64,000 nucleotides of DNA, taken from positions 62,001-126,000 of the forward strand of contig JAKLMB010000041.1 of the NCBI GenBank assembly GCA_022813625.1. Reading direction: 5' to 3'. This document shows, piece by piece, positions 34,633 through 46,309 of this stretch. The notes below the pieces were generated by a model. The model had not been told where the DNA came from and made no database searches. It saw nothing but the letters and a program-made list of their open reading frames with translations. The translations under genes were made by a program, and so were the position numbers. Position 1 is the stretch's first letter. Every line of letters begins with the position of its first letter. The DNA comes from Aaosphaeria pasadenensis (taxonomy: Eukaryota > Ascomycota > Dothideomycetes > Pleosporales).

Positions 34633-34677
34633 TACAAGGGGGTAGCCAGAGCGGATTACTGAGGCCACCCCCTTGTA
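34633..34677. repeat. Inverted repeat TACAAGGGGGT / ACCCCCTTGTA
   Basis: The arms at 34633..34643 and 34667..34677 are perfectly complementary over 11 bp, with a 23-nt spacer. A few more near-complementary bases (AGCC/GGCC) lie just inside. Its place in the middle of the divergent synthase promoter suggests an operator for a dimeric or paired regulator. Confidence 0.6.
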
Positions 34678-34763
34678 TTTCGCTTTTGTAACTTTAATGT
34701 CGGGGTAGACAGTGGGTCGAATCATGTGGGACCCGTGCTCGTTCCCTTGTATTGAGCTTTTAT
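34671..34763 (+). repeat. Two copies of CCTTGTATTnnGCTTTTrT
   Basis: Copies at 34671..34689 and 34745..34763 match at 16 of 19 positions and lie 74 bp apart. The first overlaps the right arm of the inverted repeat. A weaker relative (CTTGTAGCCTTGCTTTGTG) occurs near 44868, upstream of the DJ-1 gene. They are candidate regulator-binding sites. Confidence 0.5.
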
Positions 34764-35043
34764 CGGCTAGACTTCATACAGTACCACATATTCCTTGAGT
34801 CGCAAGTGCGGCGGCACAAGCTGACAATGGGACTGGATCAGTGCCCGAGCTAGCTCTCGCACCGCAGGAGCTCACGACATTAGCAAATGCAAAAGTCACA
34901 TCCCGCCGAGAGCTCTAATGGAAGCTTGATTACTTGATAAGCAATCTTTCTTGACCTCATCACGGTTATATGTCCGTCTAAGAATTCACTGGTTGACTGC
35001 CAAAAACATCAAATTCATACAATCCTTTCATCTTCTGATCGCA

Positions 35044-38000
35044 ATGGCCAACAATGACACCCCAAAGTATGGCAAGAGGCTGATACCTCAGATCATGGAT
35101 GATCTGGCTCGTTCCGAGCCCGATCGTATCGTATACTCGTTGGCATCGTTTCCTGATCAGACTGCCCACTTCCAAACGATATCTGCGGGTGCATTTGCGA
35201 AAGCAGTGGACAAGACTGCTTGGTTTCTGCATAATCGACTCAGGGCGCGCAATGGAGCTCATGAGAATGGCAATGGCGAACTTCAGGACAGATCCAACAT
35301 GGATATCTTGCCAATTGGCTATATAGGCCCCCGTAAGCTACACTTGCAGCATTAAGAGCAAAGGGTTCCCCTGACAAAACATAGATGATTTGCGACACAT
35401 ATTGTTAATCTACGGTGCAATCAAGGCTAATTGCGGGGTAAGTTGCACAACACGTCAAACCGAGAAAATGGAATGCTAATTCATCAATCTTCTTACAGGC
35501 CCTGTTTTTGTCGCCGAAAAACAATGTTGAGGGAGCTTTGGCGGTTCTGAACGCCGCCAAATGCGACGTGTGGATCAGACCACACGGACAAGCAATGCTC
35601 CCTCTAGTCGAGGCATTCACGAAGCAAAGGTCCATGATGATTCTGGAGCTACCTTCATTAGACGATCTCCTCGACGCAGAGACGACCGAACCATTTCCAT
35701 TCAGGAAGACATTCGAAGAAGCGGTACATGAGCCATTCTGTATCACACATACATCTGGCACCACGGGAGTTCCGAAGCCGATCTCTTGGACCCACGGGTT
35801 GATCGGATCGTTGGACGCTGTGCGTTTGCTGCCGCCAACTGATGGGGATCAAGGATTCAAACCATGGACCGATGACTGGAACGAAGGGGACACAATATAC
35901 TCTTCATTCCCAATGAGTCATGTGAGTAGGCTACTGTTTTTCCCATCTTGTACAACCTCGTGTAGGTAGTACTGAAAGGCGGGTTGAATGCTGACCTCAC
36001 AAAAAACTCAGGGCGCTGGTATGCTCATGGACATTGTAGTTCCGGCCTTCTTCAAGCTTCATTGCGTCCTCGGTCCTCCAGGAGTCCTGTCCAACATGTC
36101 TCTGATTGAAAATCTGTTGGATCATGCCAATATCGATATTTGGCATTTCGTCCCATCGCTCGCGGACGAATTGGGAGAAACTCCAGCTGTTCTGGCAAAA
36201 TTCACAAAGGCCAAATTCATTTGTGTCTCCGGTGGTAAGCAGGTGAAGCAGCGACTGCAAGATAGATAAATAGCTAACATGAGCCGCGACTCTAGGTCCT
36301 GTCAGCCCTAGCATTGTCACGAAGGTCAATGATGTCGTCAGGGTTCTCAACCTGACAGGTACCACGGAGGGTCTATTCATGGGTGTACTATGGCCGACAA
36401 GAGAGGATTGGCATTGGTTCGCGTTCCATCCTCTCGCAGGATTTGAATTCAAGGAAATTGAGCCAGGCGTCTACGAGCACTGGGTTCACCGAAAGTCCCA
36501 ATGGGATTTATTCCAAGGGGTGTTTTACACGTTTCCGGATCAACAATCTGTCAATCTCAAAGATCTCTACAAGCGTCATCCATCCAAGCCATACCTATAT
36601 GCGTACACAGGGAGAAGCGACGATGCCGTGGTCCTGTCTAACGGATACAAGATTGCCCCATTGGAAGCAGAGGCCTTGATCACGACACATCCTGCAGTCG
36701 AGAGCTGCCTTGTTATTGGACAAGCCAAACCGCAGGCTGGGCTGCTCATCGAATTGAAGGACTCCCTGGCCAGAAATAACGAATTGTTCGATAGCATATG
36801 GGAAAAGGTCGAGCGGGCCAATTCATCTGGTTTCCAAAAGATCAGGTTTCAGAGGGACTATGTTGCCTTTGCAGAGCCAGGTAAACCCTTCATTCGCACC
36901 GACAAGTCAACACTCAAGCGCAGAGCAACTCTTGACCTCTATAAAGACTTCATCGATCATTTCTATGCTACAAGAGATGAAGCACCGATCGAAGAGGAAT
37001 ACGAAGAGTACACAATCGACACAACTTCGAATGAGACCCTCTTGCAGTCCGTCCATAAGATCATAGCATCGGTGATTCCTGGAATTGAGATTGCAACCCC
37101 AGATGAGGATATCTTCGATTTGGGACCGGATTCTCTTCTTGTGTACCAGGTTATCAGAATCATCCGACGACTCACGGGGCTACAGGAGCAGATAGCTCCC
37201 CGGCATCTATATGCAAACCCAACACTGGCTACGTTCTCAGCGCAGCTTGGTAAAATCCTGCAGCAACAAGCAGAACTATCGAGCAATTCACTGAGTAATG
37301 GACATACCAACGGGTCGGACGAGCAAGAAGCCGAGACGTCAATCTCCAAACCCGTCAATGGGCTAAAAGATGGACAGGATGGCCTTCGGAATGCGATTCA
37401 CCAATACCAGCGGCGGACAGGATTCAAGATGAACCCGTTCGATGCAGTGAACCCCAACCATTACATGGGATTCACCTTGTTCTTTGCGTTGCCCCCCGAT
37501 TCAAGCTTTCAACAAGCCTTTGAATCTCTACAAGCTGGTCTGTGTCGTGCATTTCAGATCATTCCGGAGCTTGATGGTAAGATGATGCATGCTTCCAAGG
37601 ACGAGTTCGGCTATAAGAACGGCGAATACGCTATAACAATACCACCGCCGTCAATGGCGACCACCTCCAATCCCAGACAGCTAGTATACAAGGACATGAC
37701 GAAGGTCCTTCCATCTTTCCAGCAGATGCGAGACAATCAATTTGCACCTTCGCTCTACGAGGACAAAACTGTCCTAGATTGCTATCCGTTCCCAAGCATG
37801 CCCGCCGACGTCATGATTGCTCATGCGAACTTCATCGAGGGCGGATGCATTTTGGCCGCAAACTTCATCCACACCTGTTTCGACGGGTCAGGCGCCCTGG
37901 TCGCTCTCAGGTTGTGGGCAGAATGTTGCAGGTACATGCAGGGAGACCAGTCAGCGACGTGTGACTGGTATGATCCTCAAAGCTGCAATCACAGCCTACC

Positions 38001-38958
38001 CGAGATTCTCTATCAACAAGAGGGACATGCAAAGGCCGTCCATGAAGTCGAAAACACTGTGTGGGACTTTTTGCCTTTTTTCCCACCGGATTACAGTGCT
38101 GAGGAACGGACCAGCAAGAACAAATCAATCCTCGCAGGCTCCTCACTCGATGATCTAAGACCAGTCTACCGACGGCAGCCTCAATGGCCGAGGGCTCCTT
38201 CTGACCGTTCCTTGGCCAGTACATTTTTCTTGGTCTCCCGCGAGAATCTGCAAAAGCTCAAACACGACGTTAACAGTCATCCTGATTCCAAAGGACAGAC
38301 TACTTCCATCAGCGACATTGTCCAGGCATTTCTGTGGCAAACAGCTATTAGAGCTAGATATCTCGTGGCCAAAGAGCACCGAGGGCAAACTTTTGGTCCC
38401 GACGAAATGTCAATTCTCGAGATTCCAATCGATGGCAGGCTCTATTTCTCGGGCGATCTTCCATCCACCTACACGGGAAGCTTGCTCATCATGAGTCGCA
38501 CCATGATGCCCGTGGAAGAGTTGTGTTCGCCGAACACCAGTCTTGCCAAGGTTGCTTCCCTGATTCGCAAAACAATCGCCAAGGTCAACACTGCATTGAT
38601 ACACGATGCTTACACGCTGTTGCGTTCCATCACAGACTACACAAAGCCAGCGACTGCGAACATGGGTCTGGAACACATGAACGAGATGATTTCCAACATG
38701 ATCTTGTGGGACCAGGAGGACAATCTTTCTTCATTTGGCGAGGGCGTTTTCGCGGGAGGCCGACCAGAATCTGTGCGCCCGCAGATTGAGCGTGGGCATA
38801 GGCGCTTTCGTTTCTCGCTCGTCCATCCGCTGAGGGCAGATGGCGGTGTGGAGCTCGAGCTGGGTACTTTGCCGGAGGAGCTGAAAATTTTGCAGCAGGA
38901 TGAGCATTTCTCAAAGTATGCGAGACTATTGGATGTCAGGCACGGGACAGGCTGGTGA
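35044..38958 (+). CDS. NRPS-like enzyme: adenylation, thiolation, BAHD-type transferase
   Basis: This carrier-protein synthetase would activate a carboxylic acid and hand it to an acceptor. Exons 35044..35332, 35385..35437, 35499..35921, 36012..36234 and 36296..38958 give 1,216 residues. The A domain shows THTSGTTGVPKP (TSGTTG ~199-204) and LNLTGTTEGLF, with YTGRSDDAVVLSNGYK late in the domain. The carrier site is DLGPDSLLVYQ (Ser ~609). The C-terminal ~430 residues are a CoA/carrier-type acyltransferase with HTCFDG (~855-860) and SILEIPIDGR. There is no condensation or reductase domain. The same A-T-transferase order follows the isocyanide synthase domain in CrmA of Aspergillus fumigatus. 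Here the synthase is a separate, divergently transcribed gene. The likely substrate is the isocyanide acid made by that partner. Confidence 0.88.
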
Positions 38959-39817
38959 GCCGAATGTAGTCAGGATTGATTGTGGCACTTGGAATCCTAT
39001 CACAGTCGTAATCTCTTTACTTTATCAATCGTCCTCGGGGAGACTTCCCTTCGCTCTGCAGTTTCAAGGATTCTCATGATATGCAGAATCCCATCACAGC
39101 CCGAGAACCTGTCAGGCGGAGGCGTTCGCATTACTTGTGAAACCGCATACCTGGTTCGTTCACACGCACACGTGCATACCTGGTTGCATATGCCTCGCCT
39201 GTGTCCCATGTACGCAGCTGCTGCAGCCTGCATCTGATATCACATCTCACAGTTAGTACATGGATTTCTATCAACTTCCTAGGCGTGGGATCAGTCCATA
39301 TCCGACATCACACTATCATCACATGCAGTACCCTTTTTCTTTTTCTTCTGCTTATTGCTAGCTTAGAGCTCAAAACTGCTCAGTACACACATAATCAAGG
39401 GTTCGACCACAGACCAACTGATGCATGGGGCAGAAACTTGCTCATATATCCACACAATGGTGGCCCGTAACCCAGAATCCTTCTGCTGAGGGTTAGTCTC
39501 GAACCTGCATGCATGCTGTTCACTCATGTTGCCCATGCACGGGTCGTAGGGGACCGAGTGAAGCTGATTTCGAGGAACTTGCTCATCAGCCACATGGAGT
39601 CTAGAATTCTGACTTGAGGTCAAAGAGGTAGACGTCGGCCTGAAGCCTTAGAGGAGTGACCGTATTGTAACTTTGGTGTGCTAAACCGGTGTAGCCGTGT
39701 TCGAACTTGCTCGTGACTGAACTCCAGTTGCTCATCTCTCATCTTTTAAGAGACTTCGAGGTTACAAGACCTTGCAAAGGCATCCCGACATCTCTGGAAG
39801 GCCACGTTGAAATCATC
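38959..39817. other. Intergenic, nothing recognised
   Basis: This interval covers the 3' flank of the NRPS-like gene and the promoter of the DHA2 exporter. Small frames overlap on both strands. None has a motif. Confidence 0.4.
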
Positions 39818-41664
39818 ATGTCTGCCGATTCGACCGCCAAAGAGACGCCCAAAGTTGACGTCAATGAACGCAACGGAGATGATTTCGCTTCAATGGCATC
39901 AAACCATGCTGGAGGTATGTCCTGGACTGAGCTTAGAACGACACAGTGACTGAACAAAGTACAGATCCAGCCGGGAGCGTCAAGCCCTCCAGTGGGAGCC
40001 AAAGCCCCGAACCGAAAGTCGTCGAAGACGATAACGGACAATATGTGACGGGATTCAAGTTGATGATGATCGTCCTCAGCCTTCAATTGACGAACTTTTG
40101 TATTGCAGTCGACAATACCATTGTCGCCACGGCCATTCCAAGGATAACGGACGACTTTGGCTCATTGGGTGACGTGGGATGGTATGGTTCTGCGTACCTG
40201 TTATTCGTCTCGGGATTTCAACTGTTCTTCGGAAGGCTCTACAGCTTCTTGAACATGAAATGGCTCTTCATAGCCTGCGTCGGCATATTTGAGATTGGCT
40301 CTTTGATTTCAGCGGTTGCTCCGACCTCCGCTGCACTCATCGCTGGTCGAGCCATCTCCGGATTTGGAGCCTCTGGGATTTTCACCGGCGCACTCACGAC
40401 TATATCGACAGTCCTGCCACTTGCAAAGCGAGGTTTCTATATCGGACTTATCACCGCCGTCTATGGCGTCGCAAGCATAGTGGGGCCTTTGCTGGGAGGT
40501 GCATTGACCGACCACGCATCTTGGAGATGGTGTTTCTACATCAACCTACCTCTAGGTGGATTAACAGTCTTCATCTTAATCATCTTCCTCCAGTTTCCCG
40601 CATCGCCACCCAAGGAAACCAAGACTCTGAAAGAATACGTGCTTCGGTTCGACCCGATCGGCACGATTTTGTTTGCTCCATCGATCATCTGCCTCTTGTT
40701 GGCCCTCCAGTGGGGCGGGACAACATACGCATGGAGCAATGGCAAAATCATTGCCTTGCTAGTGGTTTTTGCCCTTCTCCTTCTCGGCTTCGCAATCGTA
40801 CAACCCTTCATGGGCGACAACGCTACCTTGAACAAGAAAGCCGTAACCTCGCGTCACGTCATGTGCGCTGCTCTCTACTCCTTCTGCGTCAGCGCCGCCT
40901 TCTTTGTCATGGCATACTTCATTCCAATCTGGTTTCAAGCCATTCGTGGGGCCTCGGCGGTACGCTCCGGGATTGACCTGTTGCCATTCATGATCAGTAT
41001 CATATTGAGCATCATGAGCGGTGGCTTTCTTGTCAGCAAGATTGGCTGGTACAACCCATTCATGTTCGCCCCAATCACGCTAGGAGCTGCCGGTGCGGGA
41101 CTGATCTATACGTGGGACGTCGACATTCCAACGAGCCGACTGATTGGATACCAGATTCTATTTGGCGTGGGTGTTGGACTTGGTATCCAACAGGCGATAG
41201 TGGCAGTCCAAGCAGGGAAGAATGTTGATATCCCCAGCGGCATCGCACTCCTCTGTTTCTCTGAGAATTTCGGGGGTGCGGTGTTTGTCAGCGTTGCCCA
41301 GAATCTGATGGCCAACAAGCTCGCGCAGAAGTTGCAGAACATTGCTGGCATCGTCCCGGCCCACGTGGTCAAAATCGGTGCAACGGAGATTACCAGCCTG
41401 ACACAGGATCCTGATACTTTGAGGGCGATCAGAGTAGCCTACAATGACGCTTTGTCGCAACCATTTTTGGTCGCATTGATATTGCTGTGTATTGCAGCGA
41501 TCGGAACCCTCGGAGTTGAATGGAAGAACATCAAAGCCAAGCCCGAGAGCGAAGCAGACACTGAACAGGGACAAGAGGTTGAAGCGACTGCTGACGCCGA
41601 GAAGATAGGAACTGATGAAACAAAAGGGAAGATTATTAAAGTTGAGAGCCATAAACGATGCTGA
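39818..41664 (+). CDS. MFS exporter, DHA2 (14-helix) family
   Basis: This is a proton-driven multidrug- or toxin-exporter-type carrier of the plasma membrane. Exons 39818..39914 and 39965..41664 give 598 residues. Motifs are LDxTIV-like VDNTIVATAIPRITDDF in helix 1, WYGSAYLLFVSGFQLFFGRLY in helices 2-3, and the antiporter motif GLITAVYGVASIVGPLLGGA in helix 5. WRWCFYINLPLGG follows. These together define the 14-helix DHA2 group that accompanies many fungal metabolite clusters. The acidic C-terminal tail is cytosolic. Its place 0.9 kb after the NRPS-like gene suggests export of the cluster product or self-protection. Confidence 0.88.
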
Positions 41665-42508
41665 AAGGAAGAACAAAGCCGATGTGCTGCTGCTCTCTTT
41701 ACGATTCATGCAGCGCAATTTCGATTGGAGAAGTGGGATAGATGTTGATTGTAATGCTGGAGCGATGTGACCGTTAAAACCCTCGAAGATATGCGCTATA
41801 GCTCCTTTCGTACAATAATAGAATGATGATCGAGTTTGGAGCCATAACGCCTGCGAACTGCTCTGTGAACTTCCTACGTTTAGGTTTCTCTTTTTCTATT
41901 GGACACGGTGAAGATGGCGCCAGCATCCCAGAGGTTCGAGATACGGCGGAGACTCACGCGATGTGGATATTTGTTGACTCTCAGGCGAAAGTGAGGCAAG
42001 GACATCACAGACTAAAGCAGAATTGGCTTGAAAGAAAGGCCTTGTCGGAAGTATACAATTTATTGTTGTCGATGCGGCTGGCCCCACTGCTGTCACTGAT
42101 TGTGGCTTTTCCATTGTCTAAGTGAGCAAGTTCGAGATAATTCTTCATTCTTTTGGGAACACGCAGTCTCCGCTAATTCGCTCGCTTGGAAGACAACCTG
42201 CTCAGAAGGCGTCCCTTGCCGCGTCTATGGTCATTCGAGGCCGTCCTTCACATCATCGATATCACGGCGCGCGACCAATCGTGTTCTTCCATTGCAACGC
42301 CATCAATCTTACTCCTTTAGATACATGATCCGTAATTGATGTGCCTATCGTTTCGGCATATATGTACCCTTGCCGTACCACGACTATATCTTCTGTCTTC
42401 CTTTTCTTTGCACTTGCACTTGCTTTGACCACGGCCAACCTCACACATAACGGTTCGTTCGTCGTGGAAAGATCGGAGTAGTAGCGACGAAGACAACAAT
42501 CGATCGAA
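41665..42508. other. Intergenic, nothing recognised
   Basis: This is the promoter region of the SIT-like transporter. Short frames are present but unconvincing. No clear repeat of the 19-bp motif was seen. Confidence 0.4.
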
Positions 42509-44299
42509 ATGGCATCAAGAGAAGCCCCCCCGGAACCAGCCATGGATGCGAAAGAAATCAGCATTGTTCGTGATCGGGAGCACGATTTGAACTCCAACCC
42601 CAAGCACACCACCGACAAACTCCAAGGCAACGCAGCCAACGACCGGTCTGTCGATACCAATTTCCAAACGGGGGTGCAAAAGGCCGAGGCAATCACAATT
42701 GCTTGGTCACTGAAAGCTCTAGTCGTGGCATACGTTATGGTCTGGCTCGTCTATTTTGTTCAAGGCATTGTCGGTGGAGTCAGCGGTGCTTTACTCCCCT
42801 ACGTTACATCCGACTTCGCCGCTCACTCATTGATACCGACCACTGGTGTCATGAGCCAGGTCGTCGGCGGCGTCACGAATCTTGTTATCGCCAAAGTTCT
42901 AGACATCTTCGGTCGACCTCATGGCTTCCTACTCTGCGCGGGCCTTGCGACAATCGGCCTTATTATGGCTGCTTCCTGCAACAGTGTAGAATTGTATGCT
43001 GCATCCCAGGTCTTCTACACCGTCGGCGTCAATGGCCTTGGATACTGTCTCAGTGTCTTCATTGCCGATACATCTTCGCTCCGCCATCGAGGCCTCATGC
43101 AAGCTCTCCTCAACTCCCCATACATAATCACGGCCTGGCTGGCGGGACCCATTTCCACATCGTTCCTCAACATGAGCGGGACTGGCTGGCGCTGGGCTTT
43201 TGGAATGGAGAGCATTTTGCTCCCTTGTGTCGCTCTTCCGCTGTTCGGGCTATTCATGTACCATTTCAGGAAGGCTAAAAGAGAAGGCATTTTCCCAACG
43301 CCTCCAGACAGTGGACGCTCATTCCTGCAGTCGCTGATACATTACGTGCACCAGTTTGACCTTGTGGGTCTACTGTTACTGGCCGCTGGATTTGCCTTAC
43401 TCCTCCTGCCATTCAACATGTACACCATGCAAGCGAAGGGTTGGGGATCTCCGATGATGATATGTTTTCTCGTTTTTGGGGTTGTGTCCATCGCCACCTT
43501 CGTCGTCTGGGAGAGATTCTTTGCTCGGGTCAGTCTCACTCCTTGGGCACTCCTTCGGGATCGCACAATCATCGGCTGCTGCATGGTGGGCTTCTCACTC
43601 TTCGTGAGCACGCAGTGCTGGCAACCATTTTTCAGCTCGTACCTCCAAGTGGTGAATGATCTTAACGTGACCAATGCAAGCTACGTTGTACAATCCGGTA
43701 CAGTCGTACAGATCATCGGGAACATCGTCACGGGTGTAGTCATCTCATTCACCGGACGCTACAAACCCATCAGCTTGTTCCTCGCCATCCCGCTCATCGT
43801 TCTCGGAACGGGCTTGCTCATACATTTCCGCGAACCCACCCGATACGTAGGCTATATCGCAATGTGCAACATCTTCGTCAACTTCGGCTTCGGCATTCTT
43901 ATGCTCACGGTCGAAATCGGTATCTTGGCTGCCGCTTCGGCACAGCAGTACTTCGCCATCACGATTGCGTTACTGAACCTGTTCTGCTACATTGGCCAGG
44001 CCGTTGGCTACACCATTTCCTCCGCTATCTGGCAAGGCATATTCCCACAGAAACTGGCTTTACATCTTCCTACCGAGGCCCAAGGAAATCTCACCACCAT
44101 TTTCGGTTCCATTGAAGAGCAGCTGAGCTATGAGTGGGGTTCGCCCACTCGTCTGGCCATCCAGAATGCATACATGGATACTTGGCGATTTCTGCTCATC
44201 GCCGGTGTGTCGATCTGGGTTGTGGGGCTGGGCTGCATGGTCGTGTGGAAGAACATGAACGTCAAAGGGATCAAGCAGAACAAGGGCTATGTTGTCTGA
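42509..44299 (+). CDS. MFS siderophore-type transporter (SIT/ARN-like)
   Basis: This is a carrier of the siderophore-iron/proton symporter family, which imports metal-chelate complexes or exchanges small thiols in fungi. It is intronless with 596 residues. The long hydrophilic N-terminus precedes about 14 membrane segments. VYFVQGIVGGVSGALLPYVTS, KVLDIFGRPHGF, SVFIADTSSLRHRGLMQAL and GPISTSFLN..GWRWAF are the family's characteristic loops. The long loop before the last helix (ALHLPTEAQGNL) resembles the extracellular loop of SIT proteins. In an isocyanide cluster, whose products are expected to bind metals such as copper, a chelate importer is of interest. Which metal or ligand it carries cannot be told. 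Confidence 0.8.
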   Translation: MASREAPPEPAMDAKEISIVRDREHDLNSNPKHTTDKLQGNAANDRSVDTNFQTGVQKAEAITIAWSLKALVVAYVMVWLVYFVQGIVGGVSGALLPYVTSDFAAHSLIPTTGVMSQVVGGVTNLVIAKVLDIFGRPHGFLLCAGLATIGLIMAASCNSVELYAASQVFYTVGVNGLGYCLSVFIADTSSLRHRGLMQALLNSPYIITAWLAGPISTSFLNMSGTGWRWAFGMESILLPCVALPLFGLFMYHFRKAKREGIFPTPPDSGRSFLQSLIHYVHQFDLVGLLLLAAGFALLLLPFNMYTMQAKGWGSPMMICFLVFGVVSIATFVVWERFFARVSLTPWALLRDRTIIGCCMVGFSLFVSTQCWQPFFSSYLQVVNDLNVTNASYVVQSGTVVQIIGNIVTGVVISFTGRYKPISLFLAIPLIVLGTGLLIHFREPTRYVGYIAMCNIFVNFGFGILMLTVEIGILAAASAQQYFAITIALLNLFCYIGQAVGYTISSAIWQGIFPQKLALHLPTEAQGNLTTIFGSIEEQLSYEWGSPTRLAIQNAYMDTWRFLLIAGVSIWVVGLGCMVVWKNMNVKGIKQNKGYVV

Positions 44300-45428
44300 T
44301 TGAGAAGTTTCCATTTGTCCTCTTGCTCCCGCGCGGTCAGCAAGCTAGCAGGCCGTGTCGCGGTGACTGGCAGGAAGCGAGGCAAAGCGTTCTCATTACG
44401 AATGCGTTCATCTTTGTCTCGGTGGATATGATGTAATTGTGTAAATGCATATAGAGTTCCTGTTCCAATAACAAATACTCCAATGGCTGAGATTCACTTT
44501 TGTTCTGTTTCAGATCGTTTGACGCGCTTGCTAGGCGACGTTTCTAGAAATCTGTGATCTCATGAGGCATTCTCAATGACGCCACAAGGTACGTGTAGTA
44601 GTCTGCAAAAACCAAAGTCCTTAATGTGTAGTATTCGTGCCATGGTACCGGGACAAGGGAACCGTCGTATCGGGATAGGTGAATTACTACAGTGGCGAAA
44701 GGAGACTATAATACCTGGACAGAAATTTGGGTGCAGTATTTCTCCTCCTGAGGTAACCCAATGTATTTTGTGTACTTAGACTTCAAATGTAGCGCAAAGC
44801 TGCGCAGGAGATTCTTCGTCGCGTGTTCTCAGTACTTCGAGGTGGCGTAGGCGGCGTTGAATTAAACTCTCTTGTAGCCTTGCTTTGTGCGCGCAATGAG
44901 GTAGCGCTAATACAAGATATTGTGACTTGACAGGAGTTTGTTGTCAAGGTACCAGAGTAATTGTAGTAACTACGCGTGAGGGATCTCATATCGTAAAGGC
45001 GAAGTCTCAGTTGTAGACTACCGCGATGCTCTCAAGCTTGTCTTCTTATCTTTTCCCTCCCGGCGTTCTCAACCTCCATATCGAAGTGGTGCCCGTAAGC
45101 ATACGCCATTGGCTAGGCATCACGAAACCAGTTAGACCTGAAGCTTATTTATGACTTGGCAAATTGCTGACTGAGCGAATTGGAGCACATTTCTGCTGCA
45201 ATTCGTTGTCCAAGGGCAGCATTATATACTCACAAAATACCATCGTCGGTCAATAACTCATCGGAGTATTATTGTACCTATGAAACTTCAGTCATCTGGG
45301 TATTGCTGTCAATGATCAAGATAGCATGACAATTAAGGCAACCGATTGCGAAGACACCGAAAAGCATTCAAACCCCACATATATTTTATCGGCTCATAGC
45401 TCGACGATCACTGTCTTCATTGGTAAAG
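44300..45428. other. Intergenic, promoter of the DJ-1 gene
   Basis: No gene is supported over 1.1 kb. A CTTGTAGCCTTGCTTTGTG element near 44868 resembles the 19-bp motif of the synthase promoter. A 61-codon frame at 45326 overlaps the true first exon but does not splice in frame. Confidence 0.4.
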
Positions 45429-46309
45429 ATGAGGTATCCCCAGGCCTGGCTCGGTTTCGGATTTCTGTAAAACATAACTTTGACCGCTTGCAGTGCCGCG
45501 CCACCCAGTAAATATGGCATAGTCGTGTTCACTGGATTCCAAGTTCTCGGTAAGTCGGATCTTTGTCGATTTCAGCCTTACTGAGGTTGATATATTAGTG
45601 TAGTACTCATAAACTAACTTACAACAGATGTCTTCGGACCCTTGAGCACGTTGAATGTGCTCTCTCGGACCAACAAGATGCAACTTTCCATCATGGCCGC
45701 AACAATGACGCCGGTTTCCTCAAACCCTGACCCAAACCCGTTCGTGTCATCGTCCTTTGGGCAAGAGATCGTACCAACCCATACCTTTGACAATGCGCCT
45801 GAGATCGAAGTTTTGCTTATTCCAGGAGGTCAGTCAATCAATGAAGACTGCGAATGTCGGCGAACCAGATTGTAATCTGACAGCTAACTACAGGCTTCGG
45901 AACCCGCAGTGCAGACGCGATGGGTCCTGTCAAAGCATACATCCGTACCGTCTTCCCCTCTGTGAAGTACGTGATTACAATCTGCACCGGCTCCGCGATC
46001 CTGGCAGAGATGGGGCTCCTAGACTATCGGAGCGCTACCACTAACAAGAGTACCTGGAATGATGTCGTGGTGCTCGGGCTCAAGGTGAAGTGGGTGAGGA
46101 AAGCTCGATGGATTGTTGATAGCACTGAGGGGGTCACGCCGGTGTGGAGTTCTTCGGGTGTGTCGGCGGGAATCGATGTGACGTTTGCTTTCATTGAAGA
46201 GTTGTATGGGGAAGAGGTAGCTAGGAATGTCGCGAATGTAATGGAGTATAATAGGCATTTGGACCCGAACGACGATCCCTTTGCGCGAGTATGGGAGACG
46301 AAGGCATAG
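45429..46309 (+). CDS. DJ-1/PfpI family protein, candidate isonitrile hydratase
   Basis: This is a cysteine-dependent enzyme of the DJ-1/PfpI fold. In bacterial isonitrile hydratase the same fold adds water to an isocyanide to give an N-formamide. Exons 45429..45433, 45494..45549, 45628..45828 and 45894..46309 give 225 residues (MSAAPPSKYGIVVF). The first exon carries only ATG AG. The nucleophile loop is ITICTGSAILAEMG with Cys118-Thr119, and an Asp lies in FQVLDVFGP (Asp21). Cys-Thr and this Asp are the residues reported as needed in isonitrile hydratase. LLIPGGFGTRS and RSATTNKSTW are further family marks. As the last gene of the isocyanide set it is a good candidate for self-protection or for converting the isocyanide. 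Many fungal DJ-1 proteins have other or unknown roles. Confidence 0.75.

Larger units (their letters stand above)
34141..35043. promoter_or_regulatory. Bidirectional promoter of the synthase fusion and the NRPS-like gene
   Basis: This 903-bp interval lies between two divergent start codons. It holds a perfect 11-bp inverted repeat and two copies of a 19-bp motif, listed separately. Together they suggest a shared operator for the two core biosynthetic genes. I looked for the Mac1-type core TTTGCTCA reported for copper-controlled isocyanide genes and did not find an exact copy. Near matches such as CTTGCTCGC occur. Confidence 0.5.

Noticed and set aside
34141..35043. Copper-type Mac1 motif TTTGCTCA in the core promoter
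   Set aside because: Only near matches such as CTTGCTCGC were found, so no copper-response site is claimed.
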